This document shows, piece by piece, positions 7,897-17,007 of a stretch of DNA of 64,000 nt. The stretch is taken from assembly GCF_900100075.1 (NCBI RefSeq), contig NZ_FNEG01000003.1:523978-587977 (forward strand), written 5' to 3'. The notes beneath the pieces are model-generated. The model had not been told where the DNA came from. It ran no database searches and worked only from the letters and a program-made list of their open reading frames with translations. The stretch is from Chryseobacterium jejuense (GTDB lineage: Bacteria; Bacteroidota; Bacteroidia; Flavobacteriales; Weeksellaceae). Position 1 is the stretch's first letter. Every line of letters begins with the position of its first letter. The position numbers and the translations under genes are program-made.

Positions 7897-9573
7897 TCAG
7901 TTTAAGGTTTGTAAATAACGGTATGAAAAATCACCAAATGTTTCTTCTGTATGTTTTTCCTGAACATAGATTCCGAAAAGCTCATCCAGAGTAGTCAGAA
8001 TTTCTTCTTCGCCAATATTTTCTCTGTATTTTGTATTTAATCGCATTCCCAAGCGGTCTCCTCCAATGTGGAGATTGTATTTCCCGTAAGCTGTTCCTAC
8101 AAATCCGATTTCAGCATTGGGAGATCTTCCGCATCCGTTAGGACATCCGGTCATTCTGATGGTAATATCATCTTCTATAAGGCCATGCTTTTCTAGAATA
8201 GGTTCTATTTTGGTAACCAGCGACGGCAAATAACGCTGTGCTTCCGCAAGAGCTAATGAACACGTATTTAAAGCAACACAAGCCACAGAATTTTTACGTA
8301 AAGCACTTGCTTTTTCAGTAGCATCTGAAATTCCATATTCCTTTAAAAGACTTTCTATAGTTGCTTTATCTTCTTCATTAATATCAGCAACAATCAGGTT
8401 TTGATTACATGTAAATCTGAAATTGACATTAGCCGTTTGAGCAATCTTTAACAATCCGGATTTTAAAGGATACCTTTCAATGTCAAGAACTCTTCCATGT
8501 TCCACAAACACGGTATAAAACCATTTTCCCTCATGATTCTTCGTCCATCCGTAACGGTCTTTTCTCTGTTCGAACTTAAATGCTCTGGCAGGTTCAAAAC
8601 TGAATCCCGTTCTTTGTTCTACCTCGGTTCTGTACTGATCGATACCCAGTTTATCAATCGTATATTTTAACCTTGAAAGTTTTCTGTCACTTCTATTCCC
8701 GAAATCACGCTGTACAGTGATAATTTCATACACTGCTTTTAAAGCTTTTTCTTCTGAATCTACGAATCCAAGAACAGAAGCTAATCTTGCATAGGTTGCT
8801 TCATTGCCGTGAGTTGCACCTAATCCACCTCCCGCAGCAATATTGTATCCTACAATCTGATTGTTTTCAATGATGGCAATCAAAGCAATATCATTAATAA
8901 ATACATCTACATCATTATTGGGTGGAACGGCAATTCCGATCTTCAGCTTTCTGGGAAGATATCTGTCCTGATATAAAGGATCTTCTTCTGTTTTTCGGTC
9001 TACAAGCAGTTCATCATCAATCCAGACATCATAATAAGACTTAGTTTTCGGAAGGCACATTTCACTTATTTTACCTGCCAACTCATACGTTTGCTGATGC
9101 AAAGGTGATTCTGATGGGTTTGCTGTACACGTTACATTTCTGTTCACATCACCACAAGCCGCAATAGAATCAAGGTGATTCAGGTTGAAATTCTGAATGG
9201 TTGGTCTTAAATGAGATTTTAAAATACCATGCAGCTGAAGCGTTTGTCGGGTTGTTATTTTGATGGTTCCGGTAGAATGGTCATTGGCAATATCATTCAC
9301 GCCAATCCATTGGTCTGATGTTAAAAATCCACCGGGAAGTCTTAGTCTTATCATGTAGGAATACAACCATTCCAGTTTTTTGGAAACACGCTCTTCCCTT
9401 CTGTCCCTGTCGTCTTGCTGGTACATTCCATGGAACTTGATTAGGGTTTGATCGTCTTCTCTTATGGCTCCTGTAAAATCATCGGCAAGGCTTTCCTTTA
9501 AGGTTCCTCTGAGTCCGTTGCTTTGGGTTTTAATTCTTTCTACTGGGGAAAGATTATCTTTATGGTTCGTCAT
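7897..9573 (-). CDS. cysI: Assimilatory sulfite reductase, hemoprotein (beta) subunit
   Basis: Catalyses the six-electron reduction of sulfite to sulfide with siroheme coupled to a [4Fe-4S] cluster, taking electrons from CysJ. At 558 residues it is close to the family's usual length. The cluster/siroheme ligands are all present: C-X5-C at 432 and 438 (ACVALNTCSLA) and C-X3-C at 477 and 481 (TGCPNGCGRS). The substrate-binding arginine and lysine regions in RLPGGFLTSDQW and ITTRQTLQLHG are also recognisable. It lies 29 bp downstream of cysJ on the same strand. Siroheme would come from the methyltransferase at 11302 and the fusion at 3170. No anomaly was seen. Confidence 0.96.
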   Translation of the reverse strand: MTNHKDNLSPVERIKTQSNGLRGTLKESLADDFTGAIREDDQTLIKFHGMYQQDDRDRREERVSKKLEWLYSYMIRLRLPGGFLTSDQWIGVNDIANDHSTGTIKITTRQTLQLHGILKSHLRPTIQNFNLNHLDSIAACGDVNRNVTCTANPSESPLHQQTYELAGKISEMCLPKTKSYYDVWIDDELLVDRKTEEDPLYQDRYLPRKLKIGIAVPPNNDVDVFINDIALIAIIENNQIVGYNIAAGGGLGATHGNEATYARLASVLGFVDSEEKALKAVYEIITVQRDFGNRSDRKLSRLKYTIDKLGIDQYRTEVEQRTGFSFEPARAFKFEQRKDRYGWTKNHEGKWFYTVFVEHGRVLDIERYPLKSGLLKIAQTANVNFRFTCNQNLIVADINEEDKATIESLLKEYGISDATEKASALRKNSVACVALNTCSLALAEAQRYLPSLVTKIEPILEKHGLIEDDITIRMTGCPNGCGRSPNAEIGFVGTAYGKYNLHIGGDRLGMRLNTKYRENIGEEEILTTLDELFGIYVQEKHTEETFGDFSYRYLQTLN

Positions 9574-9602
9574 TATTTTTCTTTTAAGGGTACAGGTATT
9601 TT

Positions 9603-11312
9603 TTAATAGACATCTTTAGCATATCGGCCGTTGAGTTCCATTTCTTCCAGATAATGAACAGCTTCTTCCTGACTGCGTTTTCCATGATGCTGAATAATAT
9701 GTAATAGTGTATTTTCTACATCACGGCTCATAGGATCCTTGGTTCCGCATACGTAAACAGAGGCTCCGTTTTCAAGCCAGTAAAAAACTTCCTGAGCTTT
9801 TTGTTCCAGCTTATGTTGAACATATACTTTTTCTGCTGTATCTCTTGAAAAGGCAAGATCCAAATGAGTTAAGCTTCCTGTTTTAAGAAAATCCTGAAGT
9901 TCTGCCTGATAAATAAAGTCTGACACAAAATTTCTATCTCCGAAGAACAGCCAGTTCTTTCCTTCTGCTCCAACAGCATCACGTTCCCAAAGAAATGATC
10001 TGAAAGGGGCAATTCCGGTTCCGGGGCCAATCATGATAATATCTTTATCCGGTTCCGGTAATCTGAAATGTCCAGCATCCTGAATATAGAACTCAACCCC
10101 TTCGCCTTCACTGAATTCGCTGAGGTAACCGCTGCACAGACCGTTGTGTTTCTGGTGGTCAATAAAGAATTCCGATCTGGCAACGGTAATATGAATTTCG
10201 TTTTCTCCATGGGCTTCCGGAGAAGACGAGATGGAATACAGACGGGGTGCCTGAGCCGTTAATATCTGAATTACTTCTTCAAATTCTTCCGCGTTTTTCA
10301 CAGGATAAATTCTGAGCAGATCAAGAAGGCTTAAGCGAACTTCCGGAATGGAATGTCCCGTAATCTTTGCATATTGAGTGACTACAGTTTTCAATAAGTA
10401 GCTAATATTAAGATGCTTTTGCAAAAGTTCTTCCACCGTATCTGTAATTTTTGAGGTTTCGATTCTTTTTCTTGAATCAATTCCTGTTACAGCAATAATT
10501 TCATCCACTACAGACTTGGCATTGAATGGAATAATGCCCAATGCTGCACCGGGCTTATAGCTTAAAGCCTCTTCAGTTTCTATTTCAATGTGATAGGTTT
10601 CTTTTTCAGAGGTGATATCATTCAGATTAATAATGGCTGATACTTTCCCCAGATATTTCTTTCTTCCTGTTGAAGTTTTTTGAGCAGGTGTATTTTTAAC
10701 ACTGCTGGCTGAGGTTTTATTCACCGCTTCAAAAACATGTTCTATCCAGTTTTGGGCATCCTCTTGGTAGTCTATATCACATTTTTTTAATGGAATGATT
10801 CGCTGTGCTCCAAGGATTTCAAACCTAGTATCTACATCCTCTCCTGTTTTGCAGAACAGAGGATAACTACTATCTCCCAATGCGAGAACCCCAAATTTCA
10901 GAGCACTGAGGTTGATTTCATTCTCATAAATATAATCATAGAACTTCTTGGCCAACACGGGTGGATCTCCTTCTCCCTGAGTGCTGATGACCACAAAGAA
11001 AAATTCTTCTTTTGAAAGGTCTTTAGGCTTGTATTGGGATAAATCGGCTAACTTCACCTGAATTCCTTTCTTTTTGATAATTCCTGCAAGTGATGTAGCT
11101 AACTTTTTACTGTTTCCGGTTTCTGTACCATAAGCTAAGGTGATTTTCTTCACCGTATTTTGTTCCGGCAGAGTAACTTGTAAAGGTGGCTGTACAGCGG
11201 TAAGAGGTGTACCTGCTAATCCTGCGAGGTATCCGCTTGCCCAGATGGACTCATCTCTGGAAAAATCACTGGAGATTTGTTTAAGGATGTTTAATTTAGT
11301 TTCAGACAGCAT
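9603..11312 (-). CDS. cysJ: Sulfite reductase [NADPH] flavoprotein alpha subunit
   Basis: Electron-transfer partner of CysI: NADPH to FAD to FMN to the hemoprotein. Domain order is classical. An FMN-binding flavodoxin domain begins at residue ~57 (TLAYGTETGNSKKLA), followed by a connecting FAD domain with RLYSISSSPE and the NADP-binding ferredoxin-reductase domain (MIGPGTGIAPFRSFLWER). The C-terminus GRYAKDVY matches the conserved end of the family. Its 5' end overlaps the 3' end of the methyltransferase gene by 11 bp, which points to translational coupling. Full length at 569 residues. Confidence 0.95.
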   Translation of the reverse strand: MLSETKLNILKQISSDFSRDESIWASGYLAGLAGTPLTAVQPPLQVTLPEQNTVKKITLAYGTETGNSKKLATSLAGIIKKKGIQVKLADLSQYKPKDLSKEEFFFVVISTQGEGDPPVLAKKFYDYIYENEINLSALKFGVLALGDSSYPLFCKTGEDVDTRFEILGAQRIIPLKKCDIDYQEDAQNWIEHVFEAVNKTSASSVKNTPAQKTSTGRKKYLGKVSAIINLNDITSEKETYHIEIETEEALSYKPGAALGIIPFNAKSVVDEIIAVTGIDSRKRIETSKITDTVEELLQKHLNISYLLKTVVTQYAKITGHSIPEVRLSLLDLLRIYPVKNAEEFEEVIQILTAQAPRLYSISSSPEAHGENEIHITVARSEFFIDHQKHNGLCSGYLSEFSEGEGVEFYIQDAGHFRLPEPDKDIIMIGPGTGIAPFRSFLWERDAVGAEGKNWLFFGDRNFVSDFIYQAELQDFLKTGSLTHLDLAFSRDTAEKVYVQHKLEQKAQEVFYWLENGASVYVCGTKDPMSRDVENTLLHIIQHHGKRSQEEAVHYLEEMELNGRYAKDVY

Positions 11313-12147
11313 ATTCGAAGAAATTTTGAGTTTTGGGTACTAAGCTTCCATTTTCAACTGATTTAAAATAAAGACCTTCCTGCTCTGCATTTTCCAGCCA
11401 GGAAAACTCTTCATGAAGGTTCACCACTTTTCCTATCACCACCAATGATGGTGAAGCGAAGGATTTATTACCCAGTGTTTTGCTAAAATCCTCAAAAGAT
11501 GAGGTATACACTTTCTGGTAAGGGGTTGTAGCCTGTTCAATCACCGCAATTTTTTTCTCGCTGGAAATATTCAATTGGTTGAATTTCTCTACAAGATCGG
11601 TCAGGTTGCCTTTAGACATATAGAATACAAGGGTGTCTTGGGTGGCCGCAAGTTCTTTCCAATAGTCTTTGGTAAGAATTTCAGACTTATAATACGTAAG
11701 AAAACGAACAGATGTTGAATATCCTCTGGCTGTTAAAGGCATTCCTGCATAGGCCGCAGCTCCTAAAGCAGCCGTAATTCCAGGGATAATCTCAAATGGA
11801 ATATGGTTTTCTTTCAACGCCTGTAATTCATCCAGAATATTAGAAAAAATAGAAACATCTCCACCTTTAAGCCTTACCACAGTTTTATTCTGCAAAGCAT
11901 GGTCTACCATTAAAGTATTGATAAGAGACTGAGGCGTAGACGCATTTTTACTGCATTCTTTTCCTACATAAATAAGCTCTGTGTCTTTGTTTACGTAAGT
12001 TTCTAAGATCTCAGGACTTACGAGACGGTCTGCAAGAACAATATCTGCTTTGGCAATAGCTTTTACAGCTTTTACTGTGATTAAATCAGGGTTGCCAGGC
12101 CCTGCACCGATAAGGTAAACCTTTGGTGATTTTATAGTTGTATTCAT
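11302..12147 (-). CDS. cobA: Uroporphyrinogen-III C-methyltransferase
   Basis: SAM-dependent methyltransferase converting uroporphyrinogen III to precorrin-2, the first step to siroheme. The tetrapyrrole-methylase signature VYLIGAGPGNPDLITVKA is at the N-terminus, the conserved VRLKGGDVSIF segment and GITAALGAAAYAGMPLT follow, and the length (281) suits a stand-alone SUMT. The remaining two siroheme steps are encoded at the end of the same operon in the fusion protein, so precorrin-2 synthesis and its use are split over two genes. It lies between cysK and cysJ and overlaps cysJ by 11 bp. Specificity for uroporphyrinogen rather than a cobalamin precursor is inferred from this context. Confidence 0.93.
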   Translation of the reverse strand: MNTTIKSPKVYLIGAGPGNPDLITVKAVKAIAKADIVLADRLVSPEILETYVNKDTELIYVGKECSKNASTPQSLINTLMVDHALQNKTVVRLKGGDVSIFSNILDELQALKENHIPFEIIPGITAALGAAAYAGMPLTARGYSTSVRFLTYYKSEILTKDYWKELAATQDTLVFYMSKGNLTDLVEKFNQLNISSEKKIAVIEQATTPYQKVYTSSFEDFSKTLGNKSFASPSLVVIGKVVNLHEEFSWLENAEQEGLYFKSVENGSLVPKTQNFFEYAV

Positions 12148-12172
12148 TGAAATCGGTCTTAGTTAAAGGATT

Positions 12173-13084
12173 TTAGAAGAGTCCCTCAAGAGAAAGATAC
12201 CTTTCTCCGGTATCGTAATTGATGGTCAGAATTTTAGCTCCCGCCTGTATTACCGGTAAATGTTTTGCGATAGCGGCTAAAGCAGCTCCTGTGGAAACTC
12301 CAACAAAAAGGCCTTCTTTTTTGGCTGCATTAATGGCATATTCATAGGCTTCATCCTTTCCTACTGTAATCACTCCGTCTAAAAGGGTAATGTCTAATAT
12401 AGAAGGGACAAATCCGGCTCCCAGCCCTTGCAATGGATGTGGTGCAGGACTTCCGCCGCTTAATACCGGTGAAAGTTCCGGTTCTACCGCAATTACTTTA
12501 AGGTTAGGATATTTTCCCTTTAATGCCTTAGCAATCCCTGTAATATGTCCGCCGGTTCCTACTCCTGTAATCACATAATCCAACCCATCTGGGAAATCTT
12601 TTAAAATTTCCTGAGCTGTTGTTTCTACGTGAATTTTTACGTTGGCAGGATTATCAAATTGTCTAGGGATCCATGAATTGGGAGTTTCTTCTGCTAATTC
12701 GTTAGCTTTCTCGATGGCTCCTTTCATGCCTTTTTCTCTTGGCGTAAGCACAAATTCAGCACCATAGGCTTCCATGATTTTACGACGTTCTATACTCATG
12801 CTTTCCGGCATTACCAGAATAAGCTTATATCCTTTTACTGCGGCTACCAATGCCAATCCTATTCCTGTGTTTCCACTGGTAGGTTCAATAATGGTGCTGT
12901 CTTTATTTAATAATCCTTTAGCTTCCGCATCTTCAATCATGGCTAAGGCAATTCTGTCTTTGATGCTTCCGCCCGGGTTGCTTTTTTCCAATTTAATCCA
13001 GATTTCATAATCTGAATTGAATAAATTATTGATCTTTACGACTGGTGTATTTCCAATGGTTTCTAGTGCATTCTGAAATTTCAT
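12173..13084 (-). CDS. cysK: Cysteine synthase (O-acetylserine sulfhydrylase)
   Basis: PLP enzyme joining sulfide to O-acetyl-L-serine to give cysteine. The Schiff-base lysine is K42 in the conserved [10 protein letters not shown]. The substrate loop [13 protein letters not shown] and the phosphate-binding loop [10 protein letters not shown] are intact. It has 303 residues, typical of the CysK/CysM family. It follows the serine acetyltransferase gene at 29 bp, so the two enzymes of the final step are adjacent and may form the usual cysteine synthase complex. The distinction between CysK and CysM types is less sure than the family. Confidence 0.94.
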   Translation of the reverse strand: MKFQNALETIGNTPVVKINNLFNSDYEIWIKLEKSNPGGSIKDRIALAMIEDAEAKGLLNKDSTIIEPTSGNTGIGLALVAAVKGYKLILVMPESMSIERRKIMEAYGAEFVLTPREKGMKGAIEKANELAEETPNSWIPRQFDNPANVKIHVETTAQEILKDFPDGLDYVITGVGTGGHITGIAKALKGKYPNLKVIAVEPELSPVLSGGSPAPHPLQGLGAGFVPSILDITLLDGVITVGKDEAYEYAINAAKKEGLFVGVSTGAALAAIAKHLPVIQAGAKILTINYDTGERYLSLEGLF

Positions 13085-13113
13085 ATCAATACAATTTTTT
13101 GTTTTTTCTGTTT

Positions 13114-13944
13114 TTATATTACAAAGGTTAATGATTCCGGTAAGGGGTTGTTATCCTTTATTCTTATTTCACTTTTATTATAAACCAGGGAATTGGGTGG
13201 TACATCCTGTGTAATCCATACATTTCCCCCGATAATGCTATCCCTTCCTATGGTAGTATTTCCGCCTAAAATGGTGGCTCCCGAATAAATAATGACATGG
13301 TCTTCAATATTGGGATGCCTTTTCTGGTTGGCTTTTTCTTTGGAGACATTCAATGCACCAAGGGTTACTCCCTGATATATTTTGACATGATCGCCAATAA
13401 CGGTAGTTTCTCCAATGACAATTCCTGTTCCGTGGTCGATGAAAAAGTATTCTCCGATCACTGCGCCGGGATGAATGTCTATTCCTGTTTTGCTGTGTGC
13501 ATATTCTGAAATAACACGAGGTAAAACAAGTACTTCCTGATTCCAGAGCTGATGCGAGATTCTGTAAACATACGTTGCAAAATATCCCGGATACGCAAGG
13601 TATATTTCTTCTAAAGAGTCTGCTGCCGGATCAAATTCAAGGATGGATTGTGCATCCTGAACGAGATGACTGTAGATCTGTGGCAAAGCATCAAAAAAAG
13701 CATTTACCTGTATTTCGGTAAGGTCTTCGTCTTTTGTAATGGTATTAATTAGGACAAAAAGATGAGCGTGTAGCTTATCAAAATCCTGTTTCAGCCGATC
13801 GGGCGTATTGATGGGCTGAGGAAGAAACAATACTTTATACAATTCTGTAACAAAAACCTTTACTCTTGCTCTGTCAAAGAATCCATGGGTTTTATCCTGT
13901 TTGCTCTGATGAATTCTTTCGATGAATTGGTTTGAAACTGACAT
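13114..13944 (-). CDS. cysE: Serine O-acetyltransferase (EpsC-type)
   Basis: Makes O-acetylserine from serine and acetyl-CoA. The C-terminal half (~residues 155-270) is a left-handed beta-helix of hexapeptide repeats ([20 protein letters not shown], then [16 protein letters not shown]). The catalytic histidine is in the DHGTG motif. The long N-terminal helical part is as in EpsC homologues. It lies 6 bp from cysN and 29 bp from cysK. The C-terminal residue is Ile, the residue that CysE tails usually insert into the CysK active site, so complex formation with CysK is plausible. Confidence 0.93.
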   Translation of the reverse strand: MSVSNQFIERIHQSKQDKTHGFFDRARVKVFVTELYKVLFLPQPINTPDRLKQDFDKLHAHLFVLINTITKDEDLTEIQVNAFFDALPQIYSHLVQDAQSILEFDPAADSLEEIYLAYPGYFATYVYRISHQLWNQEVLVLPRVISEYAHSKTGIDIHPGAVIGEYFFIDHGTGIVIGETTVIGDHVKIYQGVTLGALNVSKEKANQKRHPNIEDHVIIYSGATILGGNTTIGRDSIIGGNVWITQDVPPNSLVYNKSEIRIKDNNPLPESLTFVI

Positions 13945-13949
13945 TTTAT

Positions 13950-15188
13950 TTACTGAATTATGCAGGCTGCCGCTGTTGAATTAGATGTTTCATCTACTAA
14001 AATGGCAGAACCTGTTCTTTTGTTATTGATAAAACTATCATAAACCAAAGGCTGTGCTGTTCGGAGGGTTACTTTTACCACTTCATTCAGCTTTATGTCG
14101 CCTTCAGCTTTTTCCTGAGTAAGCGTATTCACATCAATTTTGTAATCAATTTCTTTTACTACGGCTCTTATCAGTCTGCTGTTTTGTTGTAGTAAATATT
14201 TGTTACCTGGTTGCAGTGATTTCTGATCCAGCCAGCATAACAGCACTTCAAGGTCTTTTTCAATGACAGGGAGTTGTTCCTCTGTAGCAAAAACATCACC
14301 TCTGCTGATATCCACATCATCTGTTACATGAATAACAACTGGCTGTCCTTCAAAAGCTTCTTCCTTCTCAACTCCGTTGATCTCGATTTTAGCAATTTCA
14401 CTGGTAATTCCTGCCGGAAGAATATGGATTTTATCTCCTTTTTGAAATTTCCCGCTTAAAACCTGCCCTGCATATCCTCTGTAATCATGCAGCTCTTCAG
14501 TCTGAGGACGAATTACATACTGAACCTGAAAACGGCTGCCGGTATTTAATTCTTCATTCAGGGTTACATTTTCCAGATATTCTAAAAGCGAAGGTCCCTG
14601 ATACCAATCTGTCTGAGATGATCCGGAAACGATATTGTCTCCTTTCAACGCAGAGATTGGGAAATAGCTTACATCATTTAATCCAAGACTTTCTGCAATT
14701 TTAGCATAGTCTACTTGGATGGTTTCAAATACTTCCTGTGAATAATCTACCATATCCATTTTATTGATGGCTACGGCTACTTTCTTCAGTTTTAATAATG
14801 AAGCTATGATGGAATGTCTTCTTGTTTGTTCAATTACGCCTTGTCTGGCATCGATCAGAATGACCATCAGATCAGAGTTGGACGCTCCGGTAATCATGTT
14901 TCTGGTATATTGCACATGGCCGGGAGCATCAGCAATAATGAACTTTCTCTTGGAGGTTGAAAAATATCGGTAGGCAATATCAATGGTAATTCCCTGCTCT
15001 CTTTCAGCCCGTAAGCCGTCTGTTAAAAGGGCAAGGTCTACGCCGTCATCATTTTTGTTTTTAGAATGTTTCTCCAGTACTTCTAACTGGTCTTGTAAAA
15101 TACTTTTACTATCGTATAGCAGTCTTCCGATAAGGGTACTTTTACCATCATCTACGCTTCCTGCTGTTATAAATCTTAATATATCCAT
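13950..15188 (-). CDS. cysN: Sulfate adenylyltransferase subunit 1 (GTPase)
   Basis: GTP-hydrolysing subunit of ATP sulfurylase that drives APS formation with CysD. The P-loop is AGSVDDGKST at residues 9-18, DAPGH is the G3 motif and NKMD the G4 motif, and the elongation-factor-like beta-barrel domains follow. The frame extends 18 codons upstream to 15242, but that extension lies in the degenerate TAATGAG-type repeat between cysD and cysN, so I start it at MDILRF (15188), which matches the family. At ~412 residues it has no C-terminal APS-kinase domain, in keeping with the APS-type reductase at the head of the operon. Confidence 0.94.
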   Translation of the reverse strand: MDILRFITAGSVDDGKSTLIGRLLYDSKSILQDQLEVLEKHSKNKNDDGVDLALLTDGLRAEREQGITIDIAYRYFSTSKRKFIIADAPGHVQYTRNMITGASNSDLMVILIDARQGVIEQTRRHSIIASLLKLKKVAVAINKMDMVDYSQEVFETIQVDYAKIAESLGLNDVSYFPISALKGDNIVSGSSQTDWYQGPSLLEYLENVTLNEELNTGSRFQVQYVIRPQTEELHDYRGYAGQVLSGKFQKGDKIHILPAGITSEIAKIEINGVEKEEAFEGQPVVIHVTDDVDISRGDVFATEEQLPVIEKDLEVLLCWLDQKSLQPGNKYLLQQNSRLIRAVVKEIDYKIDVNTLTQEKAEGDIKLNEVVKVTLRTAQPLVYDSFINNKRTGSAILVDETSNSTAAACIIQ

Positions 15189-15200
15189 CTGTTTTTGTTT

Positions 15201-15293
15201 ATGAGTAATGAATAATGGGCAATGAGTAATGGTGAACATCATAAGTAAAAAGCTGTCAATCTAATTACTTATTACTCATTGCTAATTACTTAT
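15201..15293. repeat. Degenerate heptamer repeat between cysD and cysN
   Basis: The cysD-cysN spacer is made of variants of ATGAGTAATGA on the left (15201-15231) and of the complementary TTACTCATTGC on the right (15263-15293). The common core GCAATGAGTAAT/ATTACTCATTGC could form a hairpin. Exact TAATGAG heptamers of the same family occur at 41211-41238. No function is evident beyond a possible mRNA stem between two co-transcribed genes. Confidence 0.6.
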
Positions 15294-16202
15294 CTAAAAA
15301 TAGCCTCCTTTTTTACGGTCTTCCATAGCTGCTTCCGTCACACGGTCATCAATTCTGGTTTCTCCGCGTTCGGAAATTCTGGTGGCTACAATTTCTTCAA
15401 TCACGGCATCTATGGTGATGGCTTTAGATTCTACTGCAGCGGTACAGGTCATATCTCCTACCGTTCTGTATCTTATCTTTTTTATGGTGATTACATCATC
15501 TGTTTCTAATGTGGCGTGATGAGAATTGGCAATCCATTGTCCGTTAAGGTCTACTACTTCTCGGTCATGTGAAAAATAAATAGAAGGAAGCTCAATTTTT
15601 TCTCTTCGGATATAGTTCCAGATGTCAAGCTCTGTCCAGTTGCTGATGGGGAATACTCTTACATTTTCTCCTTTATGGATTTTCCCGTTGAAAATACTCC
15701 ATAATTCAGGGCGTTGAAGTTTAGGATCCCACTGTCCGAATTCATCACGAACCGAGAAAATTCTTTCTTTAGCTCGAGCCTTTTCTTCATCTCTGCGGGC
15801 TCCTCCGATACAGGCATCAAATTCAAATTCTTCAATGGTATCCAGTAAAGTGAAGGTTTGTAACCAATTTCTGCTTGGAAATTTCCCTTTAGGTTCCGTT
15901 AAACCTTTCTTTTGGATGGTATCTTCAACCTTGCGAACTACCAGATCAACTTCTAATTCATTCACAAGTTGATCTCTAAAGTTCAATACCTCCGGAAAAT
16001 TATGTCCTGTATCCACATGAACAAACTTGAAAGGTATCTTTCCGTAACGGAATGCTTTTGAGGCTAAATGAGCCAGTACAATACTGTCCTTTCCACCGCT
16101 GAACAGAAGTGCCGGACGTTCAAATTGTCCTGCGACTTCCCTTAAAATGTAAATAGATTCAGCTTCCAACTGATCCAGATAATCTAAATGATATGTTGAC
16201 AT
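15294..16202 (-). CDS. cysD: Sulfate adenylyltransferase subunit 2
   Basis: Catalytic subunit of ATP sulfurylase: sulfate + ATP to APS + PPi. The PP-loop SGGKDS is at residues 35-40 and the family motifs HVDTGHNFPEVL, CIGGARRDEEKARAKER and the C-terminal RDDRVTEAAMEDRKKGGYF-like tail are present. The upstream ATG at 16238 overlaps the cysH 3' end and adds a lysine-rich stretch, so MSTYHLDYL (16202) is preferred, giving 302 residues, the usual length. Its gene starts 11 bp after the cysH stop. Confidence 0.94.
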   Translation of the reverse strand: MSTYHLDYLDQLEAESIYILREVAGQFERPALLFSGGKDSIVLAHLASKAFRYGKIPFKFVHVDTGHNFPEVLNFRDQLVNELEVDLVVRKVEDTIQKKGLTEPKGKFPSRNWLQTFTLLDTIEEFEFDACIGGARRDEEKARAKERIFSVRDEFGQWDPKLQRPELWSIFNGKIHKGENVRVFPISNWTELDIWNYIRREKIELPSIYFSHDREVVDLNGQWIANSHHATLETDDVITIKKIRYRTVGDMTCTAAVESKAITIDAVIEEIVATRISERGETRIDDRVTEAAMEDRKKGGYF

Positions 16203-16213
16203 GTTTTTCTTTT

Positions 16214-16933
16214 TTATTGATGAATATGTAGACCGCATTCTTTTTTATTGGCATCTTCCCACCACCAGCGGCCTGCTCTGAAGTCTTCTCCTTCCTGAAT
16301 AGCTCTTGTACAAGGTTCACATCCGATGCTTACAAATCCTTTTTTATGGAGATAATTGTAAGGCAGCTGATTGTTTTTTACATAATCTGTCACCTGCTCA
16401 GTACTCCAGTGAAGAAGCGGATGAAACTTAATGATCTGATTATCTTCATCCCATTCCAAGGCCGGCATATTCTGTCTGTTTGGAGAATGCTCAGCTCTTA
16501 AACCGGTGATCCAGATTTTATATCCTTTTAATGCAGATTTCAAAGGATGTACTTTTCTGATGGTACAGCAAGCTTTCCTCTGCTCTACGGATTGATAAAA
16601 AGAATTAGGACCATTATCTGATACAAATTTTTTCAGTTCTTCAGTGTCCGGATAATACGCTTTGATTTCTTTTTTGAAGAAGGCTTTTGTAGAAGCCCAA
16701 GTTTCGTACGTCTGCTCAAAAAGTCTTCCCGTATCCAATGTAAAAATGTCTACGTTCAGATTTTTTATCAAATGAGTGATCACCTGATCCTCGTAGCTGA
16801 AGCTGGTTGAAAATACTACTCCATCAGGAAATTTTTCTGTCAATAATTGTAAAAAGCCAGCTTGAGAAGCCTGTACATAGGTTTCCTCTTTCAGTTTTTC
16901 GAACTCGTTTTTCAGACTGTTTTCCATTTCCAT
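16214..16933 (-). CDS. cysH: Assimilatory APS reductase, [4Fe-4S] type
   Basis: Reduces adenylyl sulfate to sulfite with thioredoxin-type reductant. The cysteines C122-C123 (KACCTIRK) and C205-X2-C208 (IGCEPCTR) form the double-Cys pattern that binds [4Fe-4S] in APS-specific enzymes and is absent from PAPS-specific ones. The catalytic cysteine is C233 in the C-terminal KKECGLH. The PAPS-reductase fold motif SYEDQVITHL lies near residue 47. An APS specificity fits the lack of an APS kinase gene in the locus. This is the first gene of the operon; its start is only about 10 bp downstream of the predicted transcription start. Confidence 0.93.
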   Translation of the reverse strand: MEMENSLKNEFEKLKEETYVQASQAGFLQLLTEKFPDGVVFSTSFSYEDQVITHLIKNLNVDIFTLDTGRLFEQTYETWASTKAFFKKEIKAYYPDTEELKKFVSDNGPNSFYQSVEQRKACCTIRKVHPLKSALKGYKIWITGLRAEHSPNRQNMPALEWDEDNQIIKFHPLLHWSTEQVTDYVKNNQLPYNYLHKKGFVSIGCEPCTRAIQEGEDFRAGRWWWEDANKKECGLHIHQ

Positions 16934-16948
16934 TCAAATTTGTTGATG

Positions 16949-16983
16949 CAAATATATATAAAATTCTACAACTCCTATCAAAA
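16949..16983 (-). promoter_or_regulatory. Predicted sulfur-operon promoter (TTG-N22-TAnnTTTG)
   Basis: On the minus strand TTTTG (16983-16979) is followed after 22 bp by TATATTTG (16956-16949). This matches the Bacteroidota -33 TTG and -7 TAnnTTTG consensus with an allowed spacing. The transcript would start near 16942, leaving an unusually short leader before the cysH ATG at 16933. Confidence 0.65.
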
Positions 16984-16994
16984 TGGTAGAATTT
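16961..16994. promoter_or_regulatory. Inverted-repeat operator overlapping the cys promoter
   Basis: AAATTCTAC (16961-16969) and GTAGAATTT (16986-16994) form a perfect 9 bp inverted repeat with a 16 bp centre. It covers the -33 box and reaches to within about five bases of the -7 box, so a bound protein would block RNA polymerase. The gene next to it encodes an Rrf2-type regulator, the obvious candidate ligand. The operator role is inference. Confidence 0.6.
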
Positions 16995-17007
16995 AAATGA
17001 AAAAAAA

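Noticed and set aside
13950..15242. A longer cysN start at 15242
   Set aside because: The added 18 residues are translated from the degenerate heptamer repeat between cysD and cysN; MDILRF at 15188 matches the family.
15294..16238. A longer cysD start at 16238
   Set aside because: It would overlap the cysH 3' end and adds a lysine-rich stretch not typical of CysD; MSTYHLDYL fits better.
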